The notes: generated by a model not told the origin, from the sequence alone. 64,000 nt of DNA from AC-38 sp033856025 (GCA_033856025.1 JAWVFQ010000001.1:1-64000), one strand, 5' to 3'. Positions 16,587 to 26,106 are shown, numbered from the stretch's first letter. Numbers and translations: made by a program.

Positions 16587-17316
16587 TCCGGATCAGCGCC
16601 GACGAGGCGTTGTTGTCGTAGCCCGCCTCGCGCATCCTCATCCGCGAGTTCACGCGGTTCACCAAAACGTACTCGCCGGCCGGCACGCCCGTGACGTCGA
16701 TGTACTGGCCCTCCAGGTTGGGCTTGTAGACGTCGGCCCAGCCCGGGGAGATGGACTCCAGGACGGTGAGCGCCTTGGTCTGCTTCTTGCCGCAGTAGAG
16801 GTCGTTGCGCAGCTGGCCCAGCCGCCGGTTCCAGCCGCGCGGCATCCCGCTCTGCACGACGTAGCGGTCGCCCGGGCAGAAGCCGGTCTTGCGGTCGGGC
16901 GCCACGATCTTGCCGGTGGCGGCGTCGCGCAGCTCGTAGATCTCGAGCTTCTGCAGGTGCCAGTGCGCGTGGTCGGGCGCCCGGATGTAGAGCAGCTGGC
17001 CGATGTTGAGGATCTTCGTGGAGTGGCCCGCGGCGTCGAACAGCACCTGGTCGCCGGTCATGTAGGAGCGCCGCGTCGAGGGCCGGTGGCCCACCACGAC
17101 GAACGGGCCGTTGCCCACGTTGACGATCGTGGAGCTGAAGACCAGGCGGTCACGGCCGTTGACCACCTTGAGCCCGACCTCCCCGGGCACGACCTGGCGC
17201 AGGTCGGGCAGCGTGTAGGTCCGCTGGCCCGAGGAGACGGCGGCCCACAGCGCGCCGACGGCGAGCGTCAGCAGTACGGCGGTGGCTATGACTCGCGTCC
17301 GTGCGATCACGGGCAC
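16507..17316 (-). CDS. lysyl-oxidase-family copper protein, secreted or membrane-anchored
   Basis: The 269-residue protein has an N-terminal hydrophobic segment (about 7-27, VIATAVLLTLAVGALWAAV) acting as signal or anchor, followed by a lysyl-oxidase-type domain. The DHAHWHLQKLEIYEL motif (His116, His118, His120) is the copper-binding HWH signature of the family, and the later fold (ISPGWADVYKPNLEGQYIDV) matches bacterial members. Animal lysyl oxidases oxidise lysine to allysine for cross-linking; bacterial substrates are largely unknown. A TACCCT box at 17320-17325 lies only three bases from the GTG at 17316 but nine from the in-frame GTG at 17310, so the leaderless start may be 17310. The 3' end overlaps the molybdopterin synthase gene. 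Confidence 0.85.
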   Translation of the reverse strand: MPVIARTRVIATAVLLTLAVGALWAAVSSGQRTYTLPDLRQVVPGEVGLKVVNGRDRLVFSSTIVNVGNGPFVVVGHRPSTRRSYMTGDQVLFDAAGHSTKILNIGQLLYIRAPDHAHWHLQKLEIYELRDAATGKIVAPDRKTGFCPGDRYVVQSGMPRGWNRRLGQLRNDLYCGKKQTKALTVLESISPGWADVYKPNLEGQYIDVTGVPAGEYVLVNRVNSRMRMREAGYDNNASSALIRINRPAGGPPSVEKLDSCQDSAVCPKP

Positions 17317-17319
17317 GGC

Positions 17320-17340
17320 AGGGTAGCGCTGAAATAGCCT
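17320..17340. promoter_or_regulatory. divergent -10-like boxes between lysyl oxidase and selA
   Basis: TACCCT reads on the minus strand at 17325-17320 toward the lysyl-oxidase-like gene. TAGCCT reads on the plus strand at 17335-17340, seven bases before the selA ATG. The 31-base intergenic space leaves no room for long leaders. Confidence 0.45.
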
Positions 17341-17347
17341 TCGTCAA

Positions 17348-18669
17348 ATGGGTGAGCGCGATCCGCGCCGCGAGCTTCCGTCGGTCGATCGCCTGGCCGG
17401 TGCGCTGGACGCGCCCCGTCCGCTCGCCCTGGCGGCGGCCCGCGCCGTGCTGGACCGTCGCCGCGCCGAGGTCCGCGGCGACGGGGACCTGGTGGCCGAG
17501 GCGCGCGCCGAGCTCGCCCGGGCGCGGGACGCGTCGCTGCGTCCCGTCCTCAACGCGACGGGCGTGATCGTGCACACCAACCTGGGCCGCGCGCCGCTGC
17601 CCGCCGCGGCGGCCGAGGCGCTGGCGGCCACGGCGCGGGGCTACGCGAACCTGGAGTACGACGTAGCGAAGGGGCGACGCGGGTCGCGCCAGGCCCACGT
17701 GGAGGGGCTCCTGTGCGAGCTGACCGGCGCCGAGGCGGCGCTCGCGGTCAACAACGGCGCGGCGGCCGTCCTGCTGGCCGCCGCGGCGCTGGCGGGGGAC
17801 GGGCGCGAAGTCGTCGTGTCGCGCGGCCAGCTCGTCGAGGTGGGCGGCTCGTTCCGGATCCCGGACGTGATCGCGCAGAGCGGCGCGCGGCTGGTGGAGG
17901 TCGGCGCGACCAACCGCACACGCGTCGCCGACTACCTGGGGGCGATCGGCCCGGACACGGGCGCGATCCTGCGCGCGCACCCCTCCAACTTCCGCACGGT
18001 CGGGTTCGTGGAGGAGGTGGACGTGGAGACCCTGTGCGGGCTGGGCCCACCCGTCGTGGACGACGTGGGGTCGGGGGCGCTGGCCGAGGGCGTGGCCGCG
18101 CTGCGCGACGAGCCGCCCGTCCGGCGCTCGGTCCTGGCCGGCGCGGCGCTGGTGTGCTTCTCGGGCGACAAGCTGCTGGGCGGCCCCCAGGCCGGGCTGC
18201 TCGTGGGCCGGACCGCGGCCGTCGCGGCGGCGCGCGCGCATCCCCTGGCCCGGGCCCTGCGCATCGGGCGCCTGCCGCTGGCGGCGCTGGAGGCGACGCT
18301 GCGCCTCTACCGCGACCCCGAGCGCGCCCGGCGCGAGATCCCCGTCCTGGCGATGCTGGAGGCGGGCGAGGAGGAGCTGGCCCGTCGCGCCGAGCTGCTG
18401 CGCGCCGCCGCCGGCCCGTCCGCCTCGGTGGAGCGCGCCACGGCGCGCGTCGGCGGCGGCGCCCTGCCGCTGCTGGAGCTGGAGGGTCCCGTCGCGGCGG
18501 TGGAGCCCCCGCCCGGTGGCGTGGACGCCCTCGCGGCCCGCCTGCGGGCCGGCGACCCGCCCGTCGTCGGCCGGATCTCCGGCGGCCGCCTCCTGCTCGA
18601 TCCCCGCACGCTCACCGAGGCGGAGGCGGCGACTGCCGGCGAGGCCGTCGCCCGCGCGCTGGACGCCCG

Positions 18670-18673
<4 letters not shown>
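17348..18673 (+). CDS. selA: L-seryl-tRNA(Sec) selenium transferase (selenocysteine synthase)
   Basis: SelA converts seryl-tRNA(Sec) to selenocysteyl-tRNA(Sec) using selenophosphate and PLP. The 441-residue product is close to the usual length (about 460). Recognisable segments are PVLNATGVIVHTNLGRAPL, NLEYDVAKGRRGSRQ, and the PLP-lysine motif FSGDKLLGGPQAG with Lys275. The ATG at 17348 has TAGCCT seven bases before it. selB follows with a 4-base ATGA overlap, the standard operon layout. No tRNA(Sec) gene, selD, or clear selenoprotein with an in-frame TGA is seen in this window, so partners must lie elsewhere. Confidence 0.95.
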
Positions 18674-20199
<1,526 letters not shown>

Positions 20200-20373
20200 C
20201 TAAGCCTTACGACTGCTTTGAACGTGTTACGGGAACGTGATTGCTACTTGGAGCTTCGCGAGGGTTTCTGCTACCTTCGCAGTGCGTCGAGGCTCTCCGT
20301 GCGGCAGGACCGGGTTCCACAGGGGCTCGGGAACGGATAAGTCGGGCCCTAGTAAAAGGAGATCGTTCCCCAT

Positions 20374-20661
20374 ATGAAGATCCATGCGCTTCGCGTGACC
20401 CTCGTCGCGCTCGTGATCTCGCTGAGCATCGTTCCTGCCGCTCTGGCGGGTTCTTCGACCAGCGAGGGATATCGAGACACGGCGGGCAATGTCCAGCAGC
20501 AGGTCGCCCCAGCTGAGGCGAACAACACTCGCTCCGTCGATGACGGCACTCTTCCCTTCACCGGGATGGAGATCGCGTTCATCGGCATCGCGGGCGTTGC
20601 ACTCGTCGGCCTGGGCCTCGGTCTGCGTCTGCTGATCCGGCGCCAGCCGACCGCGTCCTAG
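20374..20661 (+). CDS. small LPXTG-type cell-surface protein
   Basis: The 95-residue protein has a signal peptide (about 1-25, ALRVTLVALVISLSIVPAALA), a short polar segment of about 35 residues, then LPFTG at 60-64. A hydrophobic helix (MEIAFIGIAGVALVGLGLGL) and a terminal RR pair follow. This is a complete sortase sorting signal on a mature part of only about 35 residues. It could be a sortase-anchored peptide or simply a small membrane protein; no sortase gene is in the window. AAAAGGAG lies about 12 bases before the ATG, a slightly long spacing. Its codon use is less GC-biased than its neighbours. The 174 bases upstream are relatively AT-rich and contain no recognisable RNA gene. Confidence 0.7.
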   Translation: MKIHALRVTLVALVISLSIVPAALAGSSTSEGYRDTAGNVQQQVAPAEANNTRSVDDGTLPFTGMEIAFIGIAGVALVGLGLGLRLLIRRQPTAS

Positions 20662-20708
20662 CACCGCGGCCGTTACGCGCCGGACCACGCCCAACCAGCG
20701 TCGGGGGC

Positions 20709-20737
20709 TCAAGTACAGTCGGCGGAGCTGCCGACAA
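20709..20737 (+). promoter_or_regulatory. sigma-28/WhiG-like promoter candidate
   Basis: TCAAGTAC at 20709-20716 and GCCGACAA at 20730-20737 (13-base spacer) resemble the FliA/WhiG-type promoter (TAAAGTTT, about 11 bases, GCCGATAA). It lies 30 bases before the glycosylphosphotransferase ATG. Related pairs occur upstream of both riboswitches. Confidence 0.35.
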
Positions 20738-20767
20738 GAGTCGAGAGGCCTTCGGGGCCGTTCGAAC

Positions 20768-22264
20768 ATGCAGCTCTTCGGCAATCGCCCGCGACGTTAT
20801 GAGGCTCCCATCGGGAGGGCCTCGTCGTCCCTGCTCCAATGGTTCGGGGCGGCGCTGGTTGGGATCGTCGCGCTCACGCTGTACGGCGCGGTCGACCTGA
20901 ACTCGCGGACCAGCCCCGCCGACGTGGCGCTGGTCTTCGTGACGCTCTTCGCGATCCTCACGGCTCGCGAGACGTCGCGCTGGCTGGCCAGTCCCGTCTC
21001 GCGGGTCATCTTCGTGGTGACCATCCCGGCGCTGGTCCTCGGCGCCGTCGCGGAGCTCGAGGCACTGTCGGGCGCCGCGACCGTGCACATCCTGCCGGTG
21101 GCCCTGGCCACGGCGGTGGCCGCGCTGGTGATGATGCTCTCGTCGCTGATGTCAAGCCTGTCCAGCGGTGGGGCGGCGCCCGTGCGGATAGCGGTCATCG
21201 GCTCGGAGCGCTCCGCCGAGAGCCTGCGACGCGAGCTCGCGCTCGCCCACGTCCGCCACTACTCGGTGGCCGGCTGGGTCTCGCCCTACCGCGGCGACGC
21301 CGGGAACGGCTCGCCGCTGGCCCCCGGCGGCGACCTGGGGCCGCTCAACGCGCTGGCCGCGATCGTGCGCCAGCACAACATCGACCTCCTGCTGATGACC
21401 GGGGAGGGCTCTCGCCAGGCCGTCTTCGACGAGATCGCGGCGTCCTGCCTGCACCTGCCCGTCCGCTTCTGCGAGATGTCCAGCTTCCACGAGGACCTGT
21501 TCGGCCACGTCACGGTCACCGAGATCAACACCGCGTGGTTCCAGTACATCATGCACCCGCGCTACCGGGCGGGGATCTCGTGGGCCAAGCGCGCCTTCGA
21601 CCTGGTTGGCGCCGCGGTCATGAGCCTGTTCTTCCTGCCGTCGCTGGCGGTCTTCGCGGCGCTGATCAAGCTCGACGGCGGTCCGGTCTTCTTCGGCCAG
21701 ACGCGCATCGGCGAGGGCGGCCGTCCCTTCACGCTGTGGAAGCTGCGCACCATGCGCGCCGAGCGCCCGGGCCCCGCCTGGACGCAGGCCGACGACCACC
21801 GGATCACCGCGGTCGGGCGCTTCCTGCGCCGGACGCACATCGACGAGATGCCCCAGCTGCTCAACGTGCTCAAGGGCCAGATGAGCCTGGTCGGGCCGCG
21901 GCCCGAGCAGCCGGAGTTCGTCGAGCGCCTGGAGCGCGCCGTCCCCTTCTACACGCGCCGCCACCTGATCAAGCCCGGGCTCACCGGGTGGGCGCAGGTG
22001 CGCTGCGGCTACGAGGGCTCCGACGAGGGGTCGCTGTGGAAGGTCTCGCACGACCTCTACTACCTCAAGCACCGTTCGCTGGCGCTGGACTTCGCGATCA
22101 TGTGGGAGACCGTCCTGACGCTGATGCGGCCCAAGCCGCACAACGTGGACGCCGAGACCGTCGGGTGGCTCTTCGACGAGCCGGGCGCCTCCGCGCCCGC
22201 CGACATCGGCCACATGGCGCCGGCGCGCGACCTCGCGCTCACCGCCGCCGACTCGGGCAGCTAG
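20768..22264 (+). CDS. polyprenyl glycosylphosphotransferase (chain-initiating sugar transferase)
   Basis: This 498-residue membrane enzyme is of the WbaP/WcaJ class, which links a sugar-1-phosphate to undecaprenyl phosphate to begin a repeat unit. N-terminal membrane helices (about 25-130) and a CoA-binding-like middle domain (about 135-250) lead to a membrane re-entrant helix after KRAFDLVGA. The bacterial sugar transferase domain follows with FGQTRIGEGGRPFTLWKLRTM, DEMPQLLNVLKGQMSLVGPR and KPGLTGWAQVRCGYEG, the family's catalytic and donor motifs. It is one of two such enzymes in the window, with the one at 45770. The stop shares CTAG with the convergent fusion gene. Confidence 0.92.
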   Translation: MQLFGNRPRRYEAPIGRASSSLLQWFGAALVGIVALTLYGAVDLNSRTSPADVALVFVTLFAILTARETSRWLASPVSRVIFVVTIPALVLGAVAELEALSGAATVHILPVALATAVAALVMMLSSLMSSLSSGGAAPVRIAVIGSERSAESLRRELALAHVRHYSVAGWVSPYRGDAGNGSPLAPGGDLGPLNALAAIVRQHNIDLLLMTGEGSRQAVFDEIAASCLHLPVRFCEMSSFHEDLFGHVTVTEINTAWFQYIMHPRYRAGISWAKRAFDLVGAAVMSLFFLPSLAVFAALIKLDGGPVFFGQTRIGEGGRPFTLWKLRTMRAERPGPAWTQADDHRITAVGRFLRRTHIDEMPQLLNVLKGQMSLVGPRPEQPEFVERLERAVPFYTRRHLIKPGLTGWAQVRCGYEGSDEGSLWKVSHDLYYLKHRSLALDFAIMWETVLTLMRPKPHNVDAETVGWLFDEPGASAPADIGHMAPARDLALTAADSGS

Positions 22265-24294
22265 GCCTTGGCCGAGAAGCCGGTGCGCCCCGCGCGCACG
22301 CGGCGGCGGCGCAGCCACTCCACGGCGGCCGACGGCCGGTCCAGCCCGCCGGTGAGCTTCGCGCGGAAATCGGCCTCGGTGTCGCCCCAGGCCACCATCG
22401 TGCGCCGCAGCTCGCCCAGGTCGTAGCCGCCCACGTTCACGCCCGCCATGCAGGTAACCCCCGCCCGGAACCCCGCCTCGCGGACGAGATCGACCTCGCG
22501 CGGCGTGTACAGGCCGGCCGGGTAGGCGAAGCTCGTGACCGGGCGCCCCAGGCGTGCCTCGAGGTCCGTGCGCGAGCCGGCGATCTCCTCGGCCGCCGCG
22601 GACCGCGACAGTGCCGAGAGCCGGGGATGTGTGCGCGAATGGGCCTCCGCCGCCCATAGGCCGTCGGCCACCAGCATCGTCAGCTGCTCCCACGTCATCG
22701 CGGGCGGGGGATCCGCGTACCAGGAGTAGGCGGCGTTCCCGTCGAGGATGGCGGTGGGAACGAACACCGTGGCGGGAAAGCCGACCTCGGCCAGGATCGG
22801 CGCCGCCTGCTCGGCCACGTCGGCGAACGCGTCGTCGAACGTCACGCACACCAGCCGCGCGTCCACCGGCTCGGCCAGCGCGTCCAGCGCGGCGTCCAGC
22901 GAGACGACCTCGACGTCGGCGTGGGCCAGGACCTCCATGTGGCGGCGGAAGACGTCGGGCGGGATCGCCAGCACGTCGCCGTCGGCGCTGACCCGGTGGT
23001 AGCCGAAGATGCGCACGCCGCGCCACGGCGCCTTGCCGTCGCGCCGCGCGCCGGCCAGGCGCGCCCGCTGGTAGCCGCGGCCGATCATGTACCAGGAGCG
23101 GGGCTTGAGCGGAGGGACGTTCTCGACGGACGGCGCGCGACGCTCGCCCTCGCGGCGCTCCGCGTGGCGACGGTCCCCCTGGCGACGGTCTCCCTGGCGG
23201 CGGTCGCGTGTGCCCGTCCAGTCCCCGGACACGGTGAGCAGGAGCTCCTCGATGCGGTCGTAGAGCTGGGCGGCATCGAACTCCGTCTCGATCATCCGGC
23301 GCCCCGCCTGGCCGCGGCGGGCCGCCTCCTCCAGGTCGCCGCCCGCCTCGACGAGCGCGCGCGCCAGCGCCGCCGGGTCCTCGGGCGCGACGAGCCAACC
23401 CGTCTCGCCGTCGCGCACCACGCTGGGCGTCCCGCCCACGTCGGTCGCCACGAGCGGGCGCCCCAGGGCGAAGGTCTCCAGCGCCACGATGGGAAGCCCC
23501 TCGCGGCGCGAGGGCAGCACGCCCACGTCGGCCGCCCGGATGTACGGCAGAGCGTTGGGGATGCGCCCCACGAAGCGCAGGTGGTCGGAGATGCCCAGCT
23601 CGCGGGCCAGGTCCTGGTTGCCCGCCAGGTCGTTGCCGCCGCCGACCAGCGTGAGCCCGGCGCCGGGCAGCTCCTCCAGCGCCGTCGCGAACGCGCGCAC
23701 CAGCACGTCCACGCCCTTGACGGGCTCCTGGCGCGCCACGCAGCAGAAGTGCGGCGCGCCCGGCGCGGCCGGGACGGGCGCCGCCGCCCCGCGCTCGATG
23801 TCGGCGATGTCCACGCCGCCGGGCAGCACCTCGATCGGGGGCGAGGGGAAGTAGCGGCGGATGTTCTGGGCCGCGCGCTCGGAGACCGCGGTCAGCGTGC
23901 CGCCGGTCAGGCGCAGCAGCAGCGACGCCATGCGCTCGTCCTTGGCCTGCTCCAGGCCATGGACGGTCACGAGCAACGGGATGCCCGGCCCCCCCAGCCG
24001 GGCGGCCAGGGCGGCGGTCACCGACTGCGCGTGGATGACGGTGGGCTCGAAGTCTCGAACGACCTCGTCGGCCAGCGCCCGGCGCCACTGGGGCAGAGTG
24101 CGGGGGCTCAGGCGGTCCTTGGACACCCGGTAGCAGCGGATGCCGGCGCCCTCCAGGCGCTCCACCTGCTCGTCGTACCAGGCGTACGCGACCGCGGCCT
24201 CGTGACCGCGCGCGAGCATCTGGGTCGCGTAGCGGAAGGTGAGGGTCTCGCTGCCGCCGATGCCCAGGGTGGGCGAGAGGAAGAGGATCCGCAC
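22261..24294 (-). CDS. GT4 glycosyltransferase fused to a polysaccharide deacetylase
   Basis: Two enzymes are joined in one 677-residue frame. Residues 1-355 are a GT4 transferase (ILFLSPTLGIGGSETLTFRYA, CVARQEPVKGVDVLVRAF, PSRREGLPIVALETFALGRP). Residues about 360-385 are a highly charged linker with repeats of DRRQG. Residues about 415-677 are a NodB-type carbohydrate esterase 4 domain (IFGYHRVSADGD, CVTFDDAFADVAEQ, HSRTHPRL, SFAYPAGLYTPREV). The first catalytic motif has TFDD and the second H-x-R-T-H, as in active enzymes. It could add and deacetylate a sugar in one pass. The deacetylase half is closely similar to the separate gene at 26107-26940. The GTG start at 24294 follows the riboswitch-controlled beta-helix gene by 54 bases. 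Confidence 0.9.
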   Translation of the reverse strand: MRILFLSPTLGIGGSETLTFRYATQMLARGHEAAVAYAWYDEQVERLEGAGIRCYRVSKDRLSPRTLPQWRRALADEVVRDFEPTVIHAQSVTAALAARLGGPGIPLLVTVHGLEQAKDERMASLLLRLTGGTLTAVSERAAQNIRRYFPSPPIEVLPGGVDIADIERGAAAPVPAAPGAPHFCCVARQEPVKGVDVLVRAFATALEELPGAGLTLVGGGNDLAGNQDLARELGISDHLRFVGRIPNALPYIRAADVGVLPSRREGLPIVALETFALGRPLVATDVGGTPSVVRDGETGWLVAPEDPAALARALVEAGGDLEEAARRGQAGRRMIETEFDAAQLYDRIEELLLTVSGDWTGTRDRRQGDRRQGDRRHAERREGERRAPSVENVPPLKPRSWYMIGRGYQRARLAGARRDGKAPWRGVRIFGYHRVSADGDVLAIPPDVFRRHMEVLAHADVEVVSLDAALDALAEPVDARLVCVTFDDAFADVAEQAAPILAEVGFPATVFVPTAILDGNAAYSWYADPPPAMTWEQLTMLVADGLWAAEAHSRTHPRLSALSRSAAAEEIAGSRTDLEARLGRPVTSFAYPAGLYTPREVDLVREAGFRAGVTCMAGVNVGGYDLGELRRTMVAWGDTEADFRAKLTGGLDRPSAAVEWLRRRRVRAGRTGFSAKA
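23166..23210. repeat. 15-base tandem repeat encoding DRRQG linker
   Basis: About three copies of a 15-base unit (core ctggcgacggtctcc with small changes) lie inside the GT-deacetylase fusion and encode GDRRQGDRRQGDRR. Boundaries are approximate. The repeat marks the hinge between the two catalytic domains and may vary in copy number between strains. Confidence 0.65.
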
Positions 24295-24348
24295 GGACGG
24301 GCGATGGTACCCGCCCGCCGTGCGGCCTCTCCCGCCAGGGGTGATGGG

Positions 24349-25869
24349 CTACAGCTGCGCGTTGCCCTGCACGGTGTACGTGCCGGACGTCGGCTTGAGG
24401 TCGGTGTAGCTCCCGGAGGTCTTCGACATCGCGTTCCCGGCGATGACGAAGCTCTCGCGGGTGGACCCGCCCTCGTCGGACGGCGAGACGTAGAAGCACG
24501 CCGCCGTGGTCTTGGAGATGGTGTTGTTCGTCCAGCGGCTGGTGCCGGACACGGTGTCGTACTGGAACCAGGCGATGCCGATGGGGCCGCCCTCGATCAC
24601 GTTGCCGTCCACCAGGCTGTCGCGGTAGCGGACCGAGATGCCGTTGGCGGAGAAGTTGCGGATGGTGTTGCCGATCACGTCCGCGTTGATCACCTTGAGG
24701 TAGATGCCGTGCTTGCCGTAGGCGATGCCCGCGTTCGTGCCCGTGTTGGTGATCGTGTTGCCGGCGATGAGGAAGCCGGTGCCCAGGAGGATCATCCCGG
24801 AGTCGCCCGTCTGGTCGATCGTGTTCCCCTGGATCTTCCAGTTGTCGTCGGCCATGTTGGCGGAGTTCACGGCGATGCTGACGTCGTGGATGTTCATGCC
24901 CTGGACGACGATGTTGTCCGAGCCCGAGCCGCTCGCCGAGGCGCTGAGCCCCTGCGAGACGCCCGAGACCTCGAGGTTCGTGAAGGCCAGCCAGTTCTTG
25001 CCGGCGAACCAGATGCCCTGGGTCAGCTGCGCCTGGCCGGTGCCGTAGGAGCCGAAGACGATCGGCGCCCCGTCGGTCCCCGACTGGCTCGGCATCAGCG
25101 TGTTGTCCGAGAACGTCGCGCCGCCCTGGAACAGCACGCCGTCGCCGGGCTGCAGCGAGGCGTTGTTGACCTTGTTGACCGTCTTCCACGGGGCCGCCGG
25201 GCTCGTGCCGGCGTTGGAGTCCGACCCGGTGGGGCTCACGTAGAACGTGCGCCCGCCGATGGCCACGGCAGCCGCGGCGGGGGCCGGCGCGGGCGCCGGG
25301 GTGGTGGCCGGGGCGGGCGTCGTGGCCGGAGCCGGAGCGGGGGCGGTCGTCGTGGTCGTGGTCGTGGGGACCGCGGCGGGCGTCCTCGCGGGCGCCGGGG
25401 CGGGGGCGGAGGACTGGGTCGCCGTGGGGGCGGGGTTGGTGGCCGGCGCGGGTGCGCTGACGGCGTTGCTCACGGTCACTGTGACGCTCGCCGAGGCGCG
25501 GTTGCCCGCGACGTCGTAGGCGGTCGCCCGGATGACGTGGCGCCCGTTGGAGACGTTGCGCGTGGCCCAGGCGCAGGTGTAGGGCGCCGTGACCTCGGTG
25601 TTCAGCGTGGTGCCGTCGACCGCGATGACGACCTTGCGAACGCGGACGTTGTCGCGGGCGTTGACGCGGCAGCCGGAGTCGTCCAGCGTGCCGGAGACGG
25701 TGCGGTTGGCGGTGGGCGCGGCGAAGGAGACGCGGGGCGCGGTGCGATCCACGACAGCGGCGTGGGCGCGGGGCTTGCGGGGCTTGGCGCCGGCCGCGGC
25801 GGGCGCGGCCAGGGCGGTGAGCGGCAGCAGTGCCGCGACGGTCCAGGCGGGAAGAGCTCGAATCCTCAC
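24349..25869 (-). CDS. secreted right-handed beta-helix protein with Ig-like domain (paralog 1), riboswitch-controlled
   Basis: The 506-residue protein has a signal peptide (about 1-27), a bacterial Ig-like domain (about 40-140, SFAAPTANRTVSGTLDDSG to YDVAGNRASASVTVTV), a Pro/Ala/Thr linker with seven threonines in a row (about 145-200), and a parallel beta-helix (about 205-506) with repeated GNxI turns. Conserved signatures shared with paralogs at 35900 and 39901 include FYVSPTGSDSNAGTSP, WKTVNKVN, YGKHGIYLKV (about 384) and GGPIGIAWFQYD. This fold is common to polysaccharide lyases and C5-epimerases and to NosD-like proteins. No catalytic triad is assigned, so the activity is unknown, but its setting suggests it acts on an exported glycan. 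The GTG start at 25869 has GGAGG upstream, inside a hairpin loop. Confidence 0.85.
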   Translation of the reverse strand: MRIRALPAWTVAALLPLTALAAPAAAGAKPRKPRAHAAVVDRTAPRVSFAAPTANRTVSGTLDDSGCRVNARDNVRVRKVVIAVDGTTLNTEVTAPYTCAWATRNVSNGRHVIRATAYDVAGNRASASVTVTVSNAVSAPAPATNPAPTATQSSAPAPAPARTPAAVPTTTTTTTAPAPAPATTPAPATTPAPAPAPAAAAVAIGGRTFYVSPTGSDSNAGTSPAAPWKTVNKVNNASLQPGDGVLFQGGATFSDNTLMPSQSGTDGAPIVFGSYGTGQAQLTQGIWFAGKNWLAFTNLEVSGVSQGLSASASGSGSDNIVVQGMNIHDVSIAVNSANMADDNWKIQGNTIDQTGDSGMILLGTGFLIAGNTITNTGTNAGIAYGKHGIYLKVINADVIGNTIRNFSANGISVRYRDSLVDGNVIEGGPIGIAWFQYDTVSGTSRWTNNTISKTTAACFYVSPSDEGGSTRESFVIAGNAMSKTSGSYTDLKPTSGTYTVQGNAQL

Positions 25870-25901
25870 AGGGGTGCCTCCATGCGTTCTGTGGGCCCCT
25901 G
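25869..25901 (-). promoter_or_regulatory. hairpin with Shine-Dalgarno in its loop (expression platform, copy 1)
   Basis: CAGGGG and CCCCTG (plus-strand positions 25869-25874 and 25896-25901) can pair. The loop holds the GGAGG of the beta-helix gene (25881-25877), and the stem reaches the GTG start. It lies just downstream of the riboswitch aptamer and would allow translational control. Confidence 0.5.
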
Positions 25902-25904
25902 CCG

Positions 25905-26000
25905 GGATTCGCTCTTTCGGTAGCCCGGCTGACTCCCTTACGGGGGAGTCCCGTGGCTTTGCGGACCCGCCTCGCGGCGGGGGTGCCTTTCTCGGGAGGA
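25905..26000 (-). ncRNA. class I GEMM (c-di-GMP or cGAMP) riboswitch, copy 1
   Basis: On the minus strand the leader contains the core order of GEMM-I aptamers. AAAGGC is followed by a GC-rich hairpin CCCGCC-GCGA-GGCGGG capped by a GNRA tetraloop. Next come the nearly invariant CGCAAAGCCACGGG, a second hairpin GACTCCC-CCGTAA-GGGAGTC, and AGCCGGGCTACCGAAAG. Compared with copy 2 at 37330-37425, the tetraloop changes GCGA to GTGA and the second stem changes GACTCCC/GGGAGTC to GACTCG/CGAGTC, so pairing is kept while bases differ. The ligand (c-di-GMP or 3',3'-cGAMP) cannot be decided by eye. It lies upstream of a secreted beta-helix gene. Confidence 0.85.
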
Positions 26001-26028
26001 GACCGTCTGTTTTCCGTTCCTGACCCCT

Positions 26029-26056
26029 GTTTCGACCCTCCCGCGGGACCGCTCAA
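26029..26056 (-). promoter_or_regulatory. sigma-28-like promoter candidate before riboswitch 1
   Basis: Minus strand TTGAGCGG (26056-26049), a 12-base spacer, then GTCGAAAC (26036-26029), about 29 bases before the aptamer. It is the weakest of three similarly arranged elements in the window (see 20709 and 37469). Confidence 0.25.
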
Positions 26057-26092
26057 GGTTTGGCGCGGAGACTGGACGCCCGTTCTGGCGAC

Positions 26093-26098
26093 TACCCT
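26093..26098 (+). promoter_or_regulatory. -10-like TACCCT for the deacetylase gene
   Basis: TACCCT ends eight bases before the ATG at 26107. No Shine-Dalgarno is present, matching the leaderless pattern. Confidence 0.4.
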
Positions 26099-26106
26099 GC
26101 GCGCCG

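Noticed and set aside
20200..20373. Possible tRNA(Sec) gene downstream of selB
   Set aside because: The segment has a GGTTCCA-like stretch, but no acceptor stem, anticodon arm or long variable arm can be folded by eye on either strand.
22921..25923. 1000-residue plus-strand open frame
   Set aside because: It lies opposite the fusion and beta-helix genes and has the His/Arg/Gly-rich composition of antisense frames.
21152..26056. 1634-residue open frame on the minus strand
   Set aside because: The translated sequence is Arg/Gly/Pro-rich with no domain and runs across the two real genes in other frames; it is a GC-content artefact.
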